From Paracoccaceae bacterium (lineage in GTDB: Bacteria > Pseudomonadota > Alphaproteobacteria > Rhodobacterales > Rhodobacteraceae): a stretch of DNA of 64,000 nucleotides. The stretch lies in contig WRPH01000001.1 in the NCBI GenBank assembly GCA_009773375.1, forward strand, positions 184,351 to 248,350, read 5' to 3'. This document shows positions 1 to 7,808 of this stretch, piece by piece (position 1 is the stretch's first letter; the number at the start of each line of letters is the position of its first letter). A program made the position numbers and the translations under genes. The notes under the pieces were generated by a model. That model saw only the letters and a list, made by a program, of their open reading frames with translations, had not been told where the DNA came from and made no database searches.

Positions 1-515
1 TCCATCCACAGCCCTTCTGTCGTCACCCGGATCGCCCGCGCCACCCGCGCCGGATTGCCATGGCCCTCCAGCAGCGCGGCGCACAGGCTTTCGATCTTTT
101 CGACATATTCGGCGTTGTTAGAGCCGCATTTCTCTTGATACAGCGGCCTGCTTTGTGCCTCGCCCCAGAACGCGCACCAAGCGGCAAGGCGTTGCGGTGT
201 GCAAAGTTCGGGGCGGAAATCGGCGCGAATAAGTGCCGCCAACTGGCCCGCCGGGGTCTGTTCTGCCGCGGCCAAAGCCTGCCGCCAGTTCTGCACATAT
301 TCTTCTGACAGGTAGGTCAGCGTTTCTGAAAGCAGCAACTCTTTGCTTTGGAAATGAAAGTTTACCATCCCATGCGACAGCCCGGCTTGTTGCGCCACAT
401 CGCTCATCGTCACGCGGGCATAGCCTTTGATCGCCAGCACGTCGATGGTGGCTTCAATCAACTGCACCCGACGCGCCTCGCGCGACAGCTTTCGCTGGGG
501 CTTCGCCGCGATCAT
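1..515 (-). CDS. TetR family regulator, BetI-like (partial, C-terminus off the window)
   Basis: My own minus-strand reading from the ATG at 515 gives an open frame that runs off the left edge (about 171 residues seen). An N-terminal TetR helix-turn-helix is visible at about residues 15-60 (VTMSDVAQQAGLSHGMVNFHF). The C-terminal part, with LAAWCAFWGEAQ and a later TTEGLW, resembles the BetI-type ligand domain of choline/betaine repressors. The start lies one base below the stop of the DUF1349 gene, so the two are probably co-transcribed. BetI regulates glycine betaine synthesis from choline in relatives. The ligand here is unproven and no bet genes are visible in the window next to it. Confidence 0.75.
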   Translation of the reverse strand, partial: MIAAKPQRKLSREARRVQLIEATIDVLAIKGYARVTMSDVAQQAGLSHGMVNFHFQSKELLLSETLTYLSEEYVQNWRQALAAAEQTPAGQLAALIRADFRPELCTPQRLAAWCAFWGEAQSRPLYQEKCGSNNAEYVEKIESLCAALLEGHGNPARVARAIRVTTEGLWM

Positions 516-1082
516 TCAGTAAGGTTCCGTCGAAATTGGCGGTGTCAGGCTATAGGTTTCAAACACAACCTCCAGCCCGGCGCGGCTAGGCGAACAGCAC
601 ATCGGCCCGACAGTCACGCCAAGATCAGGCGGAAAATACGCCAGCCGCACCATCTTCCAGTCTTGCCCGCTGTGGTATTGCACCCAAACCGCATCCTTCA
701 CCCGGCTAAGCCGCAGCCGTAGCCGCCCATCAAACTCTGCCAACGGCATTTGCGACCAGTCCGACATGCCGTTTGTCACCACCACCGCCACATGCGCCGT
801 GCCGCCGACATATTCGATGCCGCATTTCACCCAATGGGTTTCATCGGCGCGGATCATCAGCCCGGCTTGGTCATATTGATCGGAATATGTGGCTCTAAAC
901 GCCGTTTCGAGACTGAAATCACCCGTCGCAGGCTGGTGCAGAAAGTGTCCCGAGTGGCGTTGAAAGCCGTAAAACGTGCCGTGCCAGAAGTCGGTCTGAT
1001 CGCCGGTTGTCACCCGCAACCCTGCCCCCTCGGCCATGGCCGAAGCAGGCGGGTTCAGCCACTCCATCGCATTCCAATCCAT
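516..1082 (-). CDS. DUF1349 domain protein (concanavalin-like fold)
   Basis: A 188-residue protein that looks like the DUF1349/YihR-like regulation-of-enolase-1 family: a small beta-sandwich with conserved QAGLMIRADETHWVKCGIEY and a C-terminal VGPMCCSPSRAGLEVVFE segment. The start at 1082 is chosen because a GGAGG ribosome site lies just upstream; the frame stays open to 1211 but without a comparable site. No signal peptide is visible, so it is probably cytoplasmic. It ends immediately before the TetR gene, suggesting one unit. The biochemical role of DUF1349 proteins is not settled; carbohydrate binding is a guess from the fold. Confidence 0.8.
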   Translation of the reverse strand: MDWNAMEWLNPPASAMAEGAGLRVTTGDQTDFWHGTFYGFQRHSGHFLHQPATGDFSLETAFRATYSDQYDQAGLMIRADETHWVKCGIEYVGGTAHVAVVVTNGMSDWSQMPLAEFDGRLRLRLSRVKDAVWVQYHSGQDWKMVRLAYFPPDLGVTVGPMCCSPSRAGLEVVFETYSLTPPISTEPY

Positions 1083-1166
1083 CGCAAACCTCCGTTTTGC
1101 CCAACATGCCCGCGCTTGCGGCTTGGCTGCAAGACGGTAATCTGTGGCAAACAGAAAGGCCTGCCG

Positions 1167-1529
1167 ATGAAACCGATTGCCGCCGCCGACCGTCGCATTG
1201 CCAATATCCATGACGCCGCCTTCACGCCCTTCGTCTACCCCGATGGCGTCGCTTTGGGTGATGCGGTGCTACAACTGGATCAGGATCAGCCGCTCGGCAC
1301 CGGCTTTCACGTCTACCGCATGCCCGCCGGCATGACGACGCGCGGTCATCGCCACAACGGCCACGAGCAGTTTCTGATTCTGGAGGGCGAGCTGCACGAA
1401 AGCGATGGCACCATCCTGCGCAAGGGCGATCTGGTGTTTTACCGCGACGGGTCAGAGCACAATTCGCACACCCCGAACGGCTGTCTGTTGGCGGTGCATA
1501 TCGTCGGACCAGAGACCAGCGTGGAATGA
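1167..1529 (+). CDS. Cupin domain protein
   Basis: A 120-residue single-domain cupin. The metal-binding signature is visible as GHRHNGHEQFLILEGEL (about residues 57-73), followed by a second motif with GDLVFYRDGSEHNSH. The His/His/Glu/His set needed for a metal site is present. It resembles the ChrR-type cupins of anti-sigma factors, but it lacks the N-terminal zinc-binding anti-sigma domain and no ECF sigma gene is adjacent, so it is more likely a stand-alone enzyme or sensor. An AGAAAGG site at about 1153 supports the start. The gene converges on the epimerase gene to its right. Substrate unknown. Confidence 0.8.
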   Translation: MKPIAAADRRIANIHDAAFTPFVYPDGVALGDAVLQLDQDQPLGTGFHVYRMPAGMTTRGHRHNGHEQFLILEGELHESDGTILRKGDLVFYRDGSEHNSHTPNGCLLAVHIVGPETSVE

Positions 1530-1575
1530 CGGATTCGTTAAGAAACGGTGAATCATCTGGTGTAACCCGTTGAAA

Positions 1576-2442
1576 TCATATGTCCTGCGCTGTGTCCGCG
1601 TGTGGACGCTCTGCCGCCAGAAGCGCTACAAGGCAGTCCCGATAGGTCGGATAAGCCAGCTTGACGCCCAGTTCTGTCTTGATCCGGTCATTCCGAACCT
1701 TCTTTGAATCGGCATAGAAGCTGCGCGCCATTGGCGTCATTTCGGCAGTCTCATAGTCCACCTCGGGCGGGTCTGGCAGGCCCAGCAAAGCCGCCGCATA
1801 AGACAGCACATCCTGCGGCGGGGCGGGATCGTCATCGCAGACATTATAGATCGCGCCGGGATTCGGGCGGCGGATCGAAGCCAGCAGCGTGGCGGCAATA
1901 TCGTCAACATAGATCCGGCTGAACACCTGCCCCGGCTTGATGATCCGCCGGGCGGTGCCGTCGCGCACCTTCTCAAACGGCCCGCGCCCCGGACCATAGA
2001 TGCCCGCCAACCGGAACACCTGCACCGGCAGCCCCGTCGCCAACCACTGCCGCTCCGCCAGCACCCGCTGCACCGCCCGCACCGACTGCGGGTTAAGCGG
2101 CGTCGTTTCATCCACCCAACCGCCCTGATGGTCGCCATAGACCGCCGTGGTGGAAAGATAGCCCACCCACTCCGGCCGCGCCACGCGGATCTGATCCAGA
2201 CAAGCCTGCAGAAACGGATCGCCCGACCCGTTCGGCGCCGCCGAGGCCAGAAGATGCGTCGCGCTGGCCAAAGCCTGCGTCAGATCGCCGGGCCACAACA
2301 ACGGCTCCACCCCCGCCGCCTGAAAGACAGCCGCCTTTTCCGCCGACCGGGTGGTGCCGATCACCCGCCAGCCCAACGGGATCAGCAGCGCAGCCAGCGC
2401 AGCAGCAGAGTAGCCATGACCAAGAGACAGCAGCGTTTTCAT
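1576..2442 (-). CDS. SDR/NAD-dependent epimerase-like protein (YeeZ-like)
   Basis: A 288-residue Rossmann protein. The N-terminus MKTLLSLGHGYSAAALA carries the dinucleotide-binding GxGxxA pattern. A YLSTTAVYGDHQGGWVDE segment is the substrate region seen in extended SDR proteins such as E. coli YeeZ, and RIYVDDIA plus YNVCDDDP occur later, as in epimerases. The start at 2442 is preferred because the earlier in-frame Met adds 27 residues that do not look like a Rossmann start. Substrate unknown; family members act on nucleotide sugars or ADP-heptose-like compounds. It is divergent from amn with about 115 bp between. Confidence 0.8.
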   Translation of the reverse strand: MKTLLSLGHGYSAAALAALLIPLGWRVIGTTRSAEKAAVFQAAGVEPLLWPGDLTQALASATHLLASAAPNGSGDPFLQACLDQIRVARPEWVGYLSTTAVYGDHQGGWVDETTPLNPQSVRAVQRVLAERQWLATGLPVQVFRLAGIYGPGRGPFEKVRDGTARRIIKPGQVFSRIYVDDIAATLLASIRRPNPGAIYNVCDDDPAPPQDVLSYAAALLGLPDPPEVDYETAEMTPMARSFYADSKKVRNDRIKTELGVKLAYPTYRDCLVALLAAERPHADTAQDI

Positions 2443-2558
2443 AGCCACACTATCCCCGCTGCCCGCGCCGCCTGCAAGCCGGTTGATGGTCATTTCCTGC
2501 CAATGCAGGCCGCGCGTCATCAAGACTTCACTTGCGAAATTGCAAAGTTCGGCCTTAG

Positions 2559-4070
2559 ATGCCCGATCAAAATGAAGAAGATGATAGCAGAATGCATGAT
2601 GATCCCGTTCCGGTCCTGACTCCGGTTCACCCCGCGCCCGAAACCTTTACCGATGCCGCCGCCGCCGTCGCCCGGCTGGAGCAGCTGTATTTCGAAGCCA
2701 CCGGATTTCTGTCGCAGCATTTCAGTGCGGCGGTGACAGGGGCGAAGCCCGCCACCCGCATCCGCGCGTTTTACCCGGAAATCCGGCTGCTGGTGACCAG
2801 CCACGTCAAGACAGACAGCCGCCTGTCCTTCGGCCATGTCGCCGAGCCGGGGGAATATGCGACCACGATCACCCGTCCCGACCTGTTCCGTAATTATCTG
2901 GTGCAGCAGATCAGCCTGTTGATGCAAAACCACAATGTGCCAGTGCAAATCGGCACGTCGGATACGCCGATCCCGGTGCATTTCGCGGTGGCGGGCAATC
3001 CGGCGGTGTCGGTGCCGCAAGAAGGCGTGCTGGAATTCAGCCTGCGCGATGTTTTCGACGTGCCGGATCTGGCCACCACCAACGACGATATCGTCAACGG
3101 CACCCGCACGCACAACCCCGACGGATCACACCCGCTGGCGCCGTTCACCGCGCAACGGGTGGATTACAGCCTCGCCCGGCTGTCGCATTATACTGCGACC
3201 GATGCGACGCATTTCCAGAATCATGTGCTGTTTACGAACTACCAGTTCTATGTTGATGAATTCGAGGCTTACGCCCGCGCGGCGCTGGCCGATCCGGCCT
3301 CGGGCTATACCGGCTTTGTGGCGACGGGAAATCAGGAAATCAGCACGGCGGATGGGGTGATTTTGCCATCCTCGAAAACGCCGCAGATGCCGACCTATCA
3401 CCTGAAGCGGGCGGATGGGAACGGCATTACCCTGGTCAATATCGGTGTCGGCCCGTCGAATGCCAAAACCGCCACCGACCATATCGCCGTGTTGCGCCCG
3501 CATGCCTGGCTGATGGTTGGCCATTGCGCGGGCTTGCGCAACAGCCAGTCCTTGGGCGACTTCTGCCTTGCCCATGCTTACCTGCGCGAAGATCACGTTC
3601 TGGATGACGACTTGCCGGTCTGGGTGCCAATCCCGGCGCTGGCCGAGATTCAGATCGCGCTGCAAGAGGCGGTTGCCGAGGTGACGCAGCTGGACGGCTA
3701 CGAGCTGAAACGCATCATGCGCACCGGCACGGTGGCAACGATTGATAACCGAAACTGGGAACTGCGCGATAAATCCGGCCCGGTGCGCCGGCTTTCGCAA
3801 TCGCGGGCGATCGCGCTGGATATGGAAAGCGCTACGATCGCCGCGAATGGCTTCCGGTTCCGGGTGCCTTACGGCACTTTGCTGTGCGTTTCAGACAAAC
3901 CGCTGCATGGCGAATTGAAGCTGCCGGGCATGGCGAGCGAGTTTTACAAGACGCAAGTTGCCCGCCATCTGCAAATCGGCATCCGCGCGATGGAGCGGCT
4001 GCGCGACATGCCGATAGAACGGATTCACAGCCGGAAACTGCGCAGCTTCGAGGAAACCGCGTTCCTTTGA
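2559..4070 (+). CDS. amn: AMP nucleosidase
   Basis: A 503-residue protein matching the long bacterial AMP nucleosidase family (E. coli Amn is 484 residues). It hydrolyses AMP to adenine and ribose 5-phosphate, tuning the adenylate pool. An N-terminal regulatory domain (about residues 30-180) contains the VTSHVKTDSRLSFGHV segment. The phosphorylase-like catalytic domain follows, with MVGHCAGLRNSQ and ALDMESATIAANGFRFRVPYG, where the DMESA motif binds the nucleoside. The exact start is uncertain: the ATG at 2559 has no clear ribosome site, and an in-frame ATG at 2592 is preceded by an A/G-rich stretch. Confidence 0.93.
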   Translation: MPDQNEEDDSRMHDDPVPVLTPVHPAPETFTDAAAAVARLEQLYFEATGFLSQHFSAAVTGAKPATRIRAFYPEIRLLVTSHVKTDSRLSFGHVAEPGEYATTITRPDLFRNYLVQQISLLMQNHNVPVQIGTSDTPIPVHFAVAGNPAVSVPQEGVLEFSLRDVFDVPDLATTNDDIVNGTRTHNPDGSHPLAPFTAQRVDYSLARLSHYTATDATHFQNHVLFTNYQFYVDEFEAYARAALADPASGYTGFVATGNQEISTADGVILPSSKTPQMPTYHLKRADGNGITLVNIGVGPSNAKTATDHIAVLRPHAWLMVGHCAGLRNSQSLGDFCLAHAYLREDHVLDDDLPVWVPIPALAEIQIALQEAVAEVTQLDGYELKRIMRTGTVATIDNRNWELRDKSGPVRRLSQSRAIALDMESATIAANGFRFRVPYGTLLCVSDKPLHGELKLPGMASEFYKTQVARHLQIGIRAMERLRDMPIERIHSRKLRSFEETAFL

Positions 4071-4072
4071 CC

Positions 4073-4092
4073 CAAGGAAAAGCCTTGTTTTT
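4073..4092 (+). terminator. Possible weak terminator after amn
   Basis: A 5-bp stem CAAGG/CCTTG with a five-base loop is followed directly by five T residues. The stem is short, so this is only a candidate for ending the amn transcript before hup. Confidence 0.35.
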
Positions 4093-4193
4093 CGTGGAAA
4101 AGGGGTTGCCTTGGCGCTGGAAAGCGTGAGAAGCCGCTGCATCAGGCAAAATCGGCCCCCCACAAGGCGGGGACCAGAATAAGGGACAACAAG

Positions 4194-4481
4194 ATGACCA
4201 AAGCGATGACCAAAACCCAGCTGCTTGCTGCTCTTGCGGATGCTATGGGTGCCGACAAGAAAACCGCTGGCGCAGCTCTGGATGCCATCGCGGCGGTTGT
4301 GGCGCGCGAAGTCGCAGCTGGTGGCTCGGTGACGCTGCCGGGTCTGGGCAAGATGGTCTGCCGTGAGCGGCCCGAGCGTCAGGTGCGCAACCCGGCCACT
4401 GGCGAAACCGTGACCAAAGCTGCCGACAAGCAGGTGAAGTTCGCCATCGCCAAGGCGCTGAAAGACAGCGTCAACGCGTGA
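4194..4481 (+). CDS. HU family DNA-binding protein
   Basis: A 95-residue histone-like protein. The HU/IHF fold is visible: N-terminal helices (LLAALADAMGADKKTAGAAL) followed by the beta-arm region with GSVTLPGLGKM and ERQVRNPATGET, where the RNPxTG tip intercalates DNA. The spacing and the lack of IHF-specific residues favour HU over IHF. AAGGGACAAC upstream serves as ribosome site; the in-frame ATG at 4206 could also be used. It stands alone, with its own terminator at 4503-4529, which fits an abundant nucleoid protein. Confidence 0.92.
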   Translation: MTKAMTKTQLLAALADAMGADKKTAGAALDAIAAVVAREVAAGGSVTLPGLGKMVCRERPERQVRNPATGETVTKAADKQVKFAIAKALKDSVNA

Positions 4482-4502
4482 TTTCGCGGTAGATTCGGTT
4501 TG

Positions 4503-4529
4503 AAAGGGTCGCCATCCGGCGGCCCTTTT
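4503..4529 (+). terminator. Rho-independent terminator after HU
   Basis: An 11-bp stem (4503-4513 with 4518-4528, one G-T pair) and an ATCC loop are followed by a T tract. It lies 22 bases after the HU stop codon. Confidence 0.85.
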
Positions 4530-4547
4530 GCTTTGCTGGGGGTGGGT

Positions 4548-5420
4548 ATGGACGTTCGCGCGATCTTCATGGGGCTGGCGTTTTCGCTGATGTGGTCATC
4601 GGCCTTTGCCACGGCGCGGATCATCGTGGCCGCAGCACCACCTTTGGCCGTGCTGTCGCTGCGCTTTCTGATTTCGGGGCTGATTGCGGTGCTGGTCGCG
4701 CGGGCGCTGGGGCAAAGCTGGCGGCTGTCCGGGCCGCAGGCGCGGTCAGTGGTGATCTTCGGCCTGTGCCAGAATGCGCTGTATCTCGGGATGAACTTCA
4801 TCGCGCTGCAATGGGTAGAGGCGTCGCTGGCCTCTATCATCGCATCATCAATGCCATTGATCGTGGCGCTGCTGGGGTGGGGGGTGCGCGGAGAAAAAGT
4901 GTCTCTAACAGGCCTTTTGGGTCTGTTTATGGGCTTCGGAGGTGTGGCCCTGATCATGGGCGGTCGGGTCAGCGGCGGTGCCGATCCGGTCGGGGTGCTG
5001 TTATGTCTTGCCGGGGCATCAGCCTTGGCGGTGGCAACGATGACGGTGCGGGCGGCGCTGACGGGCGGCAATCTGTTGATGATCGTTGGCTTGCAAATGC
5101 TGGTCGGATCGCTGGCGCTTGGCATCGTTTCAGCCGGAACAGAGACACATTTGGTGCACTTCAGTCCGGCTTTGATCCTGGCGTTTTTCTATCAGGTTTT
5201 CGTGCCGGGATTAGCGGCGACGGTCCTGTGGTTTGCGCTGGTCGGTCGAGTCGGCGCGGTCAAGGCATCGGCCTTTCACTTCCTGAACCCGTTCTTCGGT
5301 GTGCTGATCGCCGCCCTGCTTCTGGGAGAACATGTCGGGCTGCTGGACATGATCGGTGTTGCCATTGCCGCTGCCGGCATTCTGGCAGTGCAGCTCTCCC
5401 GGATGAAGGCCCCCGCCTGA
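4548..5420 (+). CDS. DMT family (EamA) transporter
   Basis: A 290-residue integral membrane protein with about ten hydrophobic segments and the two-fold EamA repeat (for example SLMWSSAFATARIIV near the start and GLLDMIGVAIAAAGILAV at the end). Family members export amino acids, metabolites or drugs through the inner membrane. The ATG at 4548 is chosen because GGGGGTGGG lies just upstream; the longer frame from 4500 would begin inside the HU terminator. It converges on the transaminase gene. The substrate cannot be told from sequence. Confidence 0.85.
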   Translation: MDVRAIFMGLAFSLMWSSAFATARIIVAAAPPLAVLSLRFLISGLIAVLVARALGQSWRLSGPQARSVVIFGLCQNALYLGMNFIALQWVEASLASIIASSMPLIVALLGWGVRGEKVSLTGLLGLFMGFGGVALIMGGRVSGGADPVGVLLCLAGASALAVATMTVRAALTGGNLLMIVGLQMLVGSLALGIVSAGTETHLVHFSPALILAFFYQVFVPGLAATVLWFALVGRVGAVKASAFHFLNPFFGVLIAALLLGEHVGLLDMIGVAIAAAGILAVQLSRMKAPA

Positions 5421-5451
5421 TCGGGAGCCTTAAAACAGAGCCTAACCAGCC

Positions 5452-6804
5452 TTACAGAGCCGAAAATCCCGCATCCAGCGACGACAGGATCACCTGCACA
5501 TCCGCCGACGTCAGCACCAGCGGCGGCGACAAGATGATGTTGTTGCCAGACACCCGCACCATCGTCCCCGCCTGATAGGCAACCGCCTGCACCTTGCCGG
5601 GAACGGCCTTGTCGGCGGGCTTCTTCGTCGCCCGGTCGGCCACCAGTTCAATCGCGCACATCAGGCCATGGCCGCCGCGCACATCGCCGATCACTTCGTG
5701 CTTGGCCTGCAGCGCCAACAGCCCCTGATACAGCTCTGCCCCACGCGCTGCGGCATTGTCTTTCACGTTCAGACGTTGGGTTTCCGCAAGGCAAGCCAAC
5801 GCCGCCGCCGCGCCGACCGGGTGACCGGAATAGGTATAGCCGTGGCCGATCGCGGCCTTGCCGGTCTCGTCCTTTTCGAACGCCTCCGCGACGCTTTCCG
5901 AGATCATCACCGCGCCGAAGGGGAAATAGGCGTTGGTGATCGCCTTTGCGGTGCAGCTGAAATCGGGCTTTACACCCCACAGGCGGCTGCCCGTCCAGGC
6001 GCCGGTGCGACCGAAGGCGGTAATCACCTCGTCCGCAATCAACAGGATGCCGTTCTTGCGGCAGATCGCCTCCACCCCCGGCATAAAGCTGGGGTGCGGC
6101 GGGATCACGCCACCGGCGCCAAGGATCGGCTCCATGATGAACGCGGCGATGGTGCTGGCCCCCTGAAAGGCAATCTCATCCTCCAGCGCGGCAAGGCACA
6201 GCTGCGCCAGCTTGGCCGGGTCGCTTTCGTTGAAGGGGTTGCGATAGGCGTAGGGCGCGGGCAGGTGGTGGCAACCCGGCAGCAGCGGTTCATACATCGT
6301 GCGGAAGTTGGCGTTGCCGTTGACCGAAGCGCCGCCGAAATGGGTGCCGTGATAGCCCTTTTTCAGCGACAGAAATTTCACCCGCCCGGCCTCGCCGCGG
6401 ATCTTGTGATACTGCCGCGACAGCCGCAAAGCGGTTTCAACACTATCGCTGCCGCCCGAGGTAAAAAAGGCTCTGACAAGGCCATCAGGCTCGAAAAATT
6501 TGCGAAGTTCTTCGGCGAGTTCAATGACGCAATCGTTCGAGGTGCCACGGAAGGTTGAATAGTAGGGCAGCCGATCCAGCTGCGCGGTGATCGCGTCTTT
6601 GATCGGCTGACAGGAATAGCCAAGGTTGACGTTCCACAGCCCGCCGACCGCATCCACCACCTCATGCCCGTCAATATCGGTGATCCGCACGCCCTGCCCG
6701 CCGGTGATGATCGCGGGCGGATTCTTGTGGCTGTCAGACGGGGCCGTCATCGGATGCCACAAGCTGCGGGCATTGTTGGCCTTGAGATAGTTTTCGTCTT
6801 TCAT
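5452..6804 (-). CDS. Class III (omega) aminotransferase, PLP-dependent
   Basis: A 450-residue fold-type I transaminase. The PLP lysine is K287 in SCTAKAITNAY and the cofactor aspartate is D258 in LLIADEVITAFGRTG; SGGSDSVETALR (about residues 116-127) is the phosphate-binding loop. The length and N-terminal HPMTAPSDSHKNPP match omega-amino acid:pyruvate transaminases of alphaproteobacteria, which move amino groups from beta-alanine, diamines or other primary amines. It lies 14 bases downstream of the IclR regulator on the same strand. An aldehyde dehydrogenase and a permease across the promoter region suggest amine uptake, transamination to an aldehyde, then oxidation. Exact substrate unknown. 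Confidence 0.92.
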   Translation of the reverse strand: MKDENYLKANNARSLWHPMTAPSDSHKNPPAIITGGQGVRITDIDGHEVVDAVGGLWNVNLGYSCQPIKDAITAQLDRLPYYSTFRGTSNDCVIELAEELRKFFEPDGLVRAFFTSGGSDSVETALRLSRQYHKIRGEAGRVKFLSLKKGYHGTHFGGASVNGNANFRTMYEPLLPGCHHLPAPYAYRNPFNESDPAKLAQLCLAALEDEIAFQGASTIAAFIMEPILGAGGVIPPHPSFMPGVEAICRKNGILLIADEVITAFGRTGAWTGSRLWGVKPDFSCTAKAITNAYFPFGAVMISESVAEAFEKDETGKAAIGHGYTYSGHPVGAAAALACLAETQRLNVKDNAAARGAELYQGLLALQAKHEVIGDVRGGHGLMCAIELVADRATKKPADKAVPGKVQAVAYQAGTMVRVSGNNIILSPPLVLTSADVQVILSSLDAGFSAL

Positions 6805-6818
6805 CGGCTTTCCTTCCG

Positions 6819-7604
6819 TCAGGCGGCCAAGCGCCAGAGTGTGGCGATATCGGAGGGCAGGCTGCCCCCCCAGATTGCGGTAATTTCAGTGCCAGCCTGC
6901 ATCAGCGCATAGCGGATCAGGCGGCGTTGCGGTTCATTCATCCGCGAGGCGGGCGCGGCCACGGCCAAAGCGCCGCTACAGCGGCCAAGCGCATCAAACA
7001 GCGGCACCGCCATCGAATGCACCTCGGTCTGAAAACCGCCGCGGCTTTCGGCATAGCCCAGCCCGCGCACCTCGGTCAGCCGGGCGCGCAGGGCCATCGG
7101 ATTGGTTTCGGTATTGGTGGTCAGTTGCGGAAACGGCTGCGACAGGATGGTGCTGCGGAAGGCATCGGATTGAAACGCCAGCACGGCCAAACCCGACGAG
7201 GTGGCATGAAACGGCAACGTCTCGGCGTCTTCCATCGTGACCTTGGTGACATGCGCCGCGCTATAGGCGAAGGCCAGCGTCCGCAACGAGTCGGCCATCA
7301 ACATGGAAAGATGAGCGGTCTCGCCAGTTTGCTGCGCCAGCGCTTGCAGCACCGGCATTGCCGCTTCACGGGTGGGCACCTGGGCTTCGCGCAACGCAGC
7401 CAGTCGCAGCACGGTCGGGCCAAGCCGATATTCGCGGCCGGTGCCGATCTGTTCTACAAAGCCATTTTCGGCAAGCTCGGTCAGCAGGCGAAAGCAGGTG
7501 GCCTTGTTCAGATCGGCCAGCCGGGCAAGATCAGACAGCCCGATCAAAGGGCGGGATCTGGTAAAGTAATCAAGCAGTTCCAGTGCTTTTGAAACAGTGC
7601 CCAT
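6819..7604 (-). CDS. IclR family transcriptional regulator
   Basis: A 261-residue regulator with the N-terminal winged helix of IclR proteins (SKALELLDYFTRSRPLIGLSDLARLADLNKATCFRLL, split here at about residues 4-40) and the C-terminal GAF-like effector domain containing ATSSGLAVLAF and GLGYAESRGGF. It is transcribed with the transaminase and divergently from the permease, with a 204-bp intergenic region carrying two palindromes. It probably controls both arms of the locus in response to the amine substrate or its keto product; the effector is not known. Confidence 0.93.
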   Translation of the reverse strand: MGTVSKALELLDYFTRSRPLIGLSDLARLADLNKATCFRLLTELAENGFVEQIGTGREYRLGPTVLRLAALREAQVPTREAAMPVLQALAQQTGETAHLSMLMADSLRTLAFAYSAAHVTKVTMEDAETLPFHATSSGLAVLAFQSDAFRSTILSQPFPQLTTNTETNPMALRARLTEVRGLGYAESRGGFQTEVHSMAVPLFDALGRCSGALAVAAPASRMNEPQRRLIRYALMQAGTEITAIWGGSLPSDIATLWRLAA

Positions 7605-7662
7605 CTTGGTTCCACGGGGTTACGGGGAAAGGTGAAGACCTCTGGCATGCGCCGCGCCTTTC

Positions 7663-7717
7663 ATTTCAGTTGACAGAATGTCGCAGAGGCTGTCAAATGA
7701 AATCGAACCGTCGGTTC
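7663..7717. promoter_or_regulatory. Candidate IclR operators in the divergent promoter region
   Basis: Two inverted repeats lie between the divergent IclR and permease genes. The first has 14-base arms at 7663-7676 and 7690-7703 (core TTGACAG/CTGTCAA, one mismatch). The second is a perfect 13-bp palindrome GAACCGTCGGTTC at 7705-7717. Short palindromes in such positions are typical of IclR operators. Binding is inferred from position and symmetry only. Confidence 0.5.
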
Positions 7718-7808
7718 AAATAATAAACCGAAAGCCGCCGATGAACGGAGGCAGTCAACAGACAGGAAGGGACGCGCATGACGAATTCCGTAAACTCGGG
7801 GGTGCAGC

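Noticed and set aside
4592-5575. 327-codon plus-strand frame over the DMT transporter
   Set aside because: It overlaps the transporter in another frame, has no membrane segments or motif, and runs into the opposite transaminase gene.
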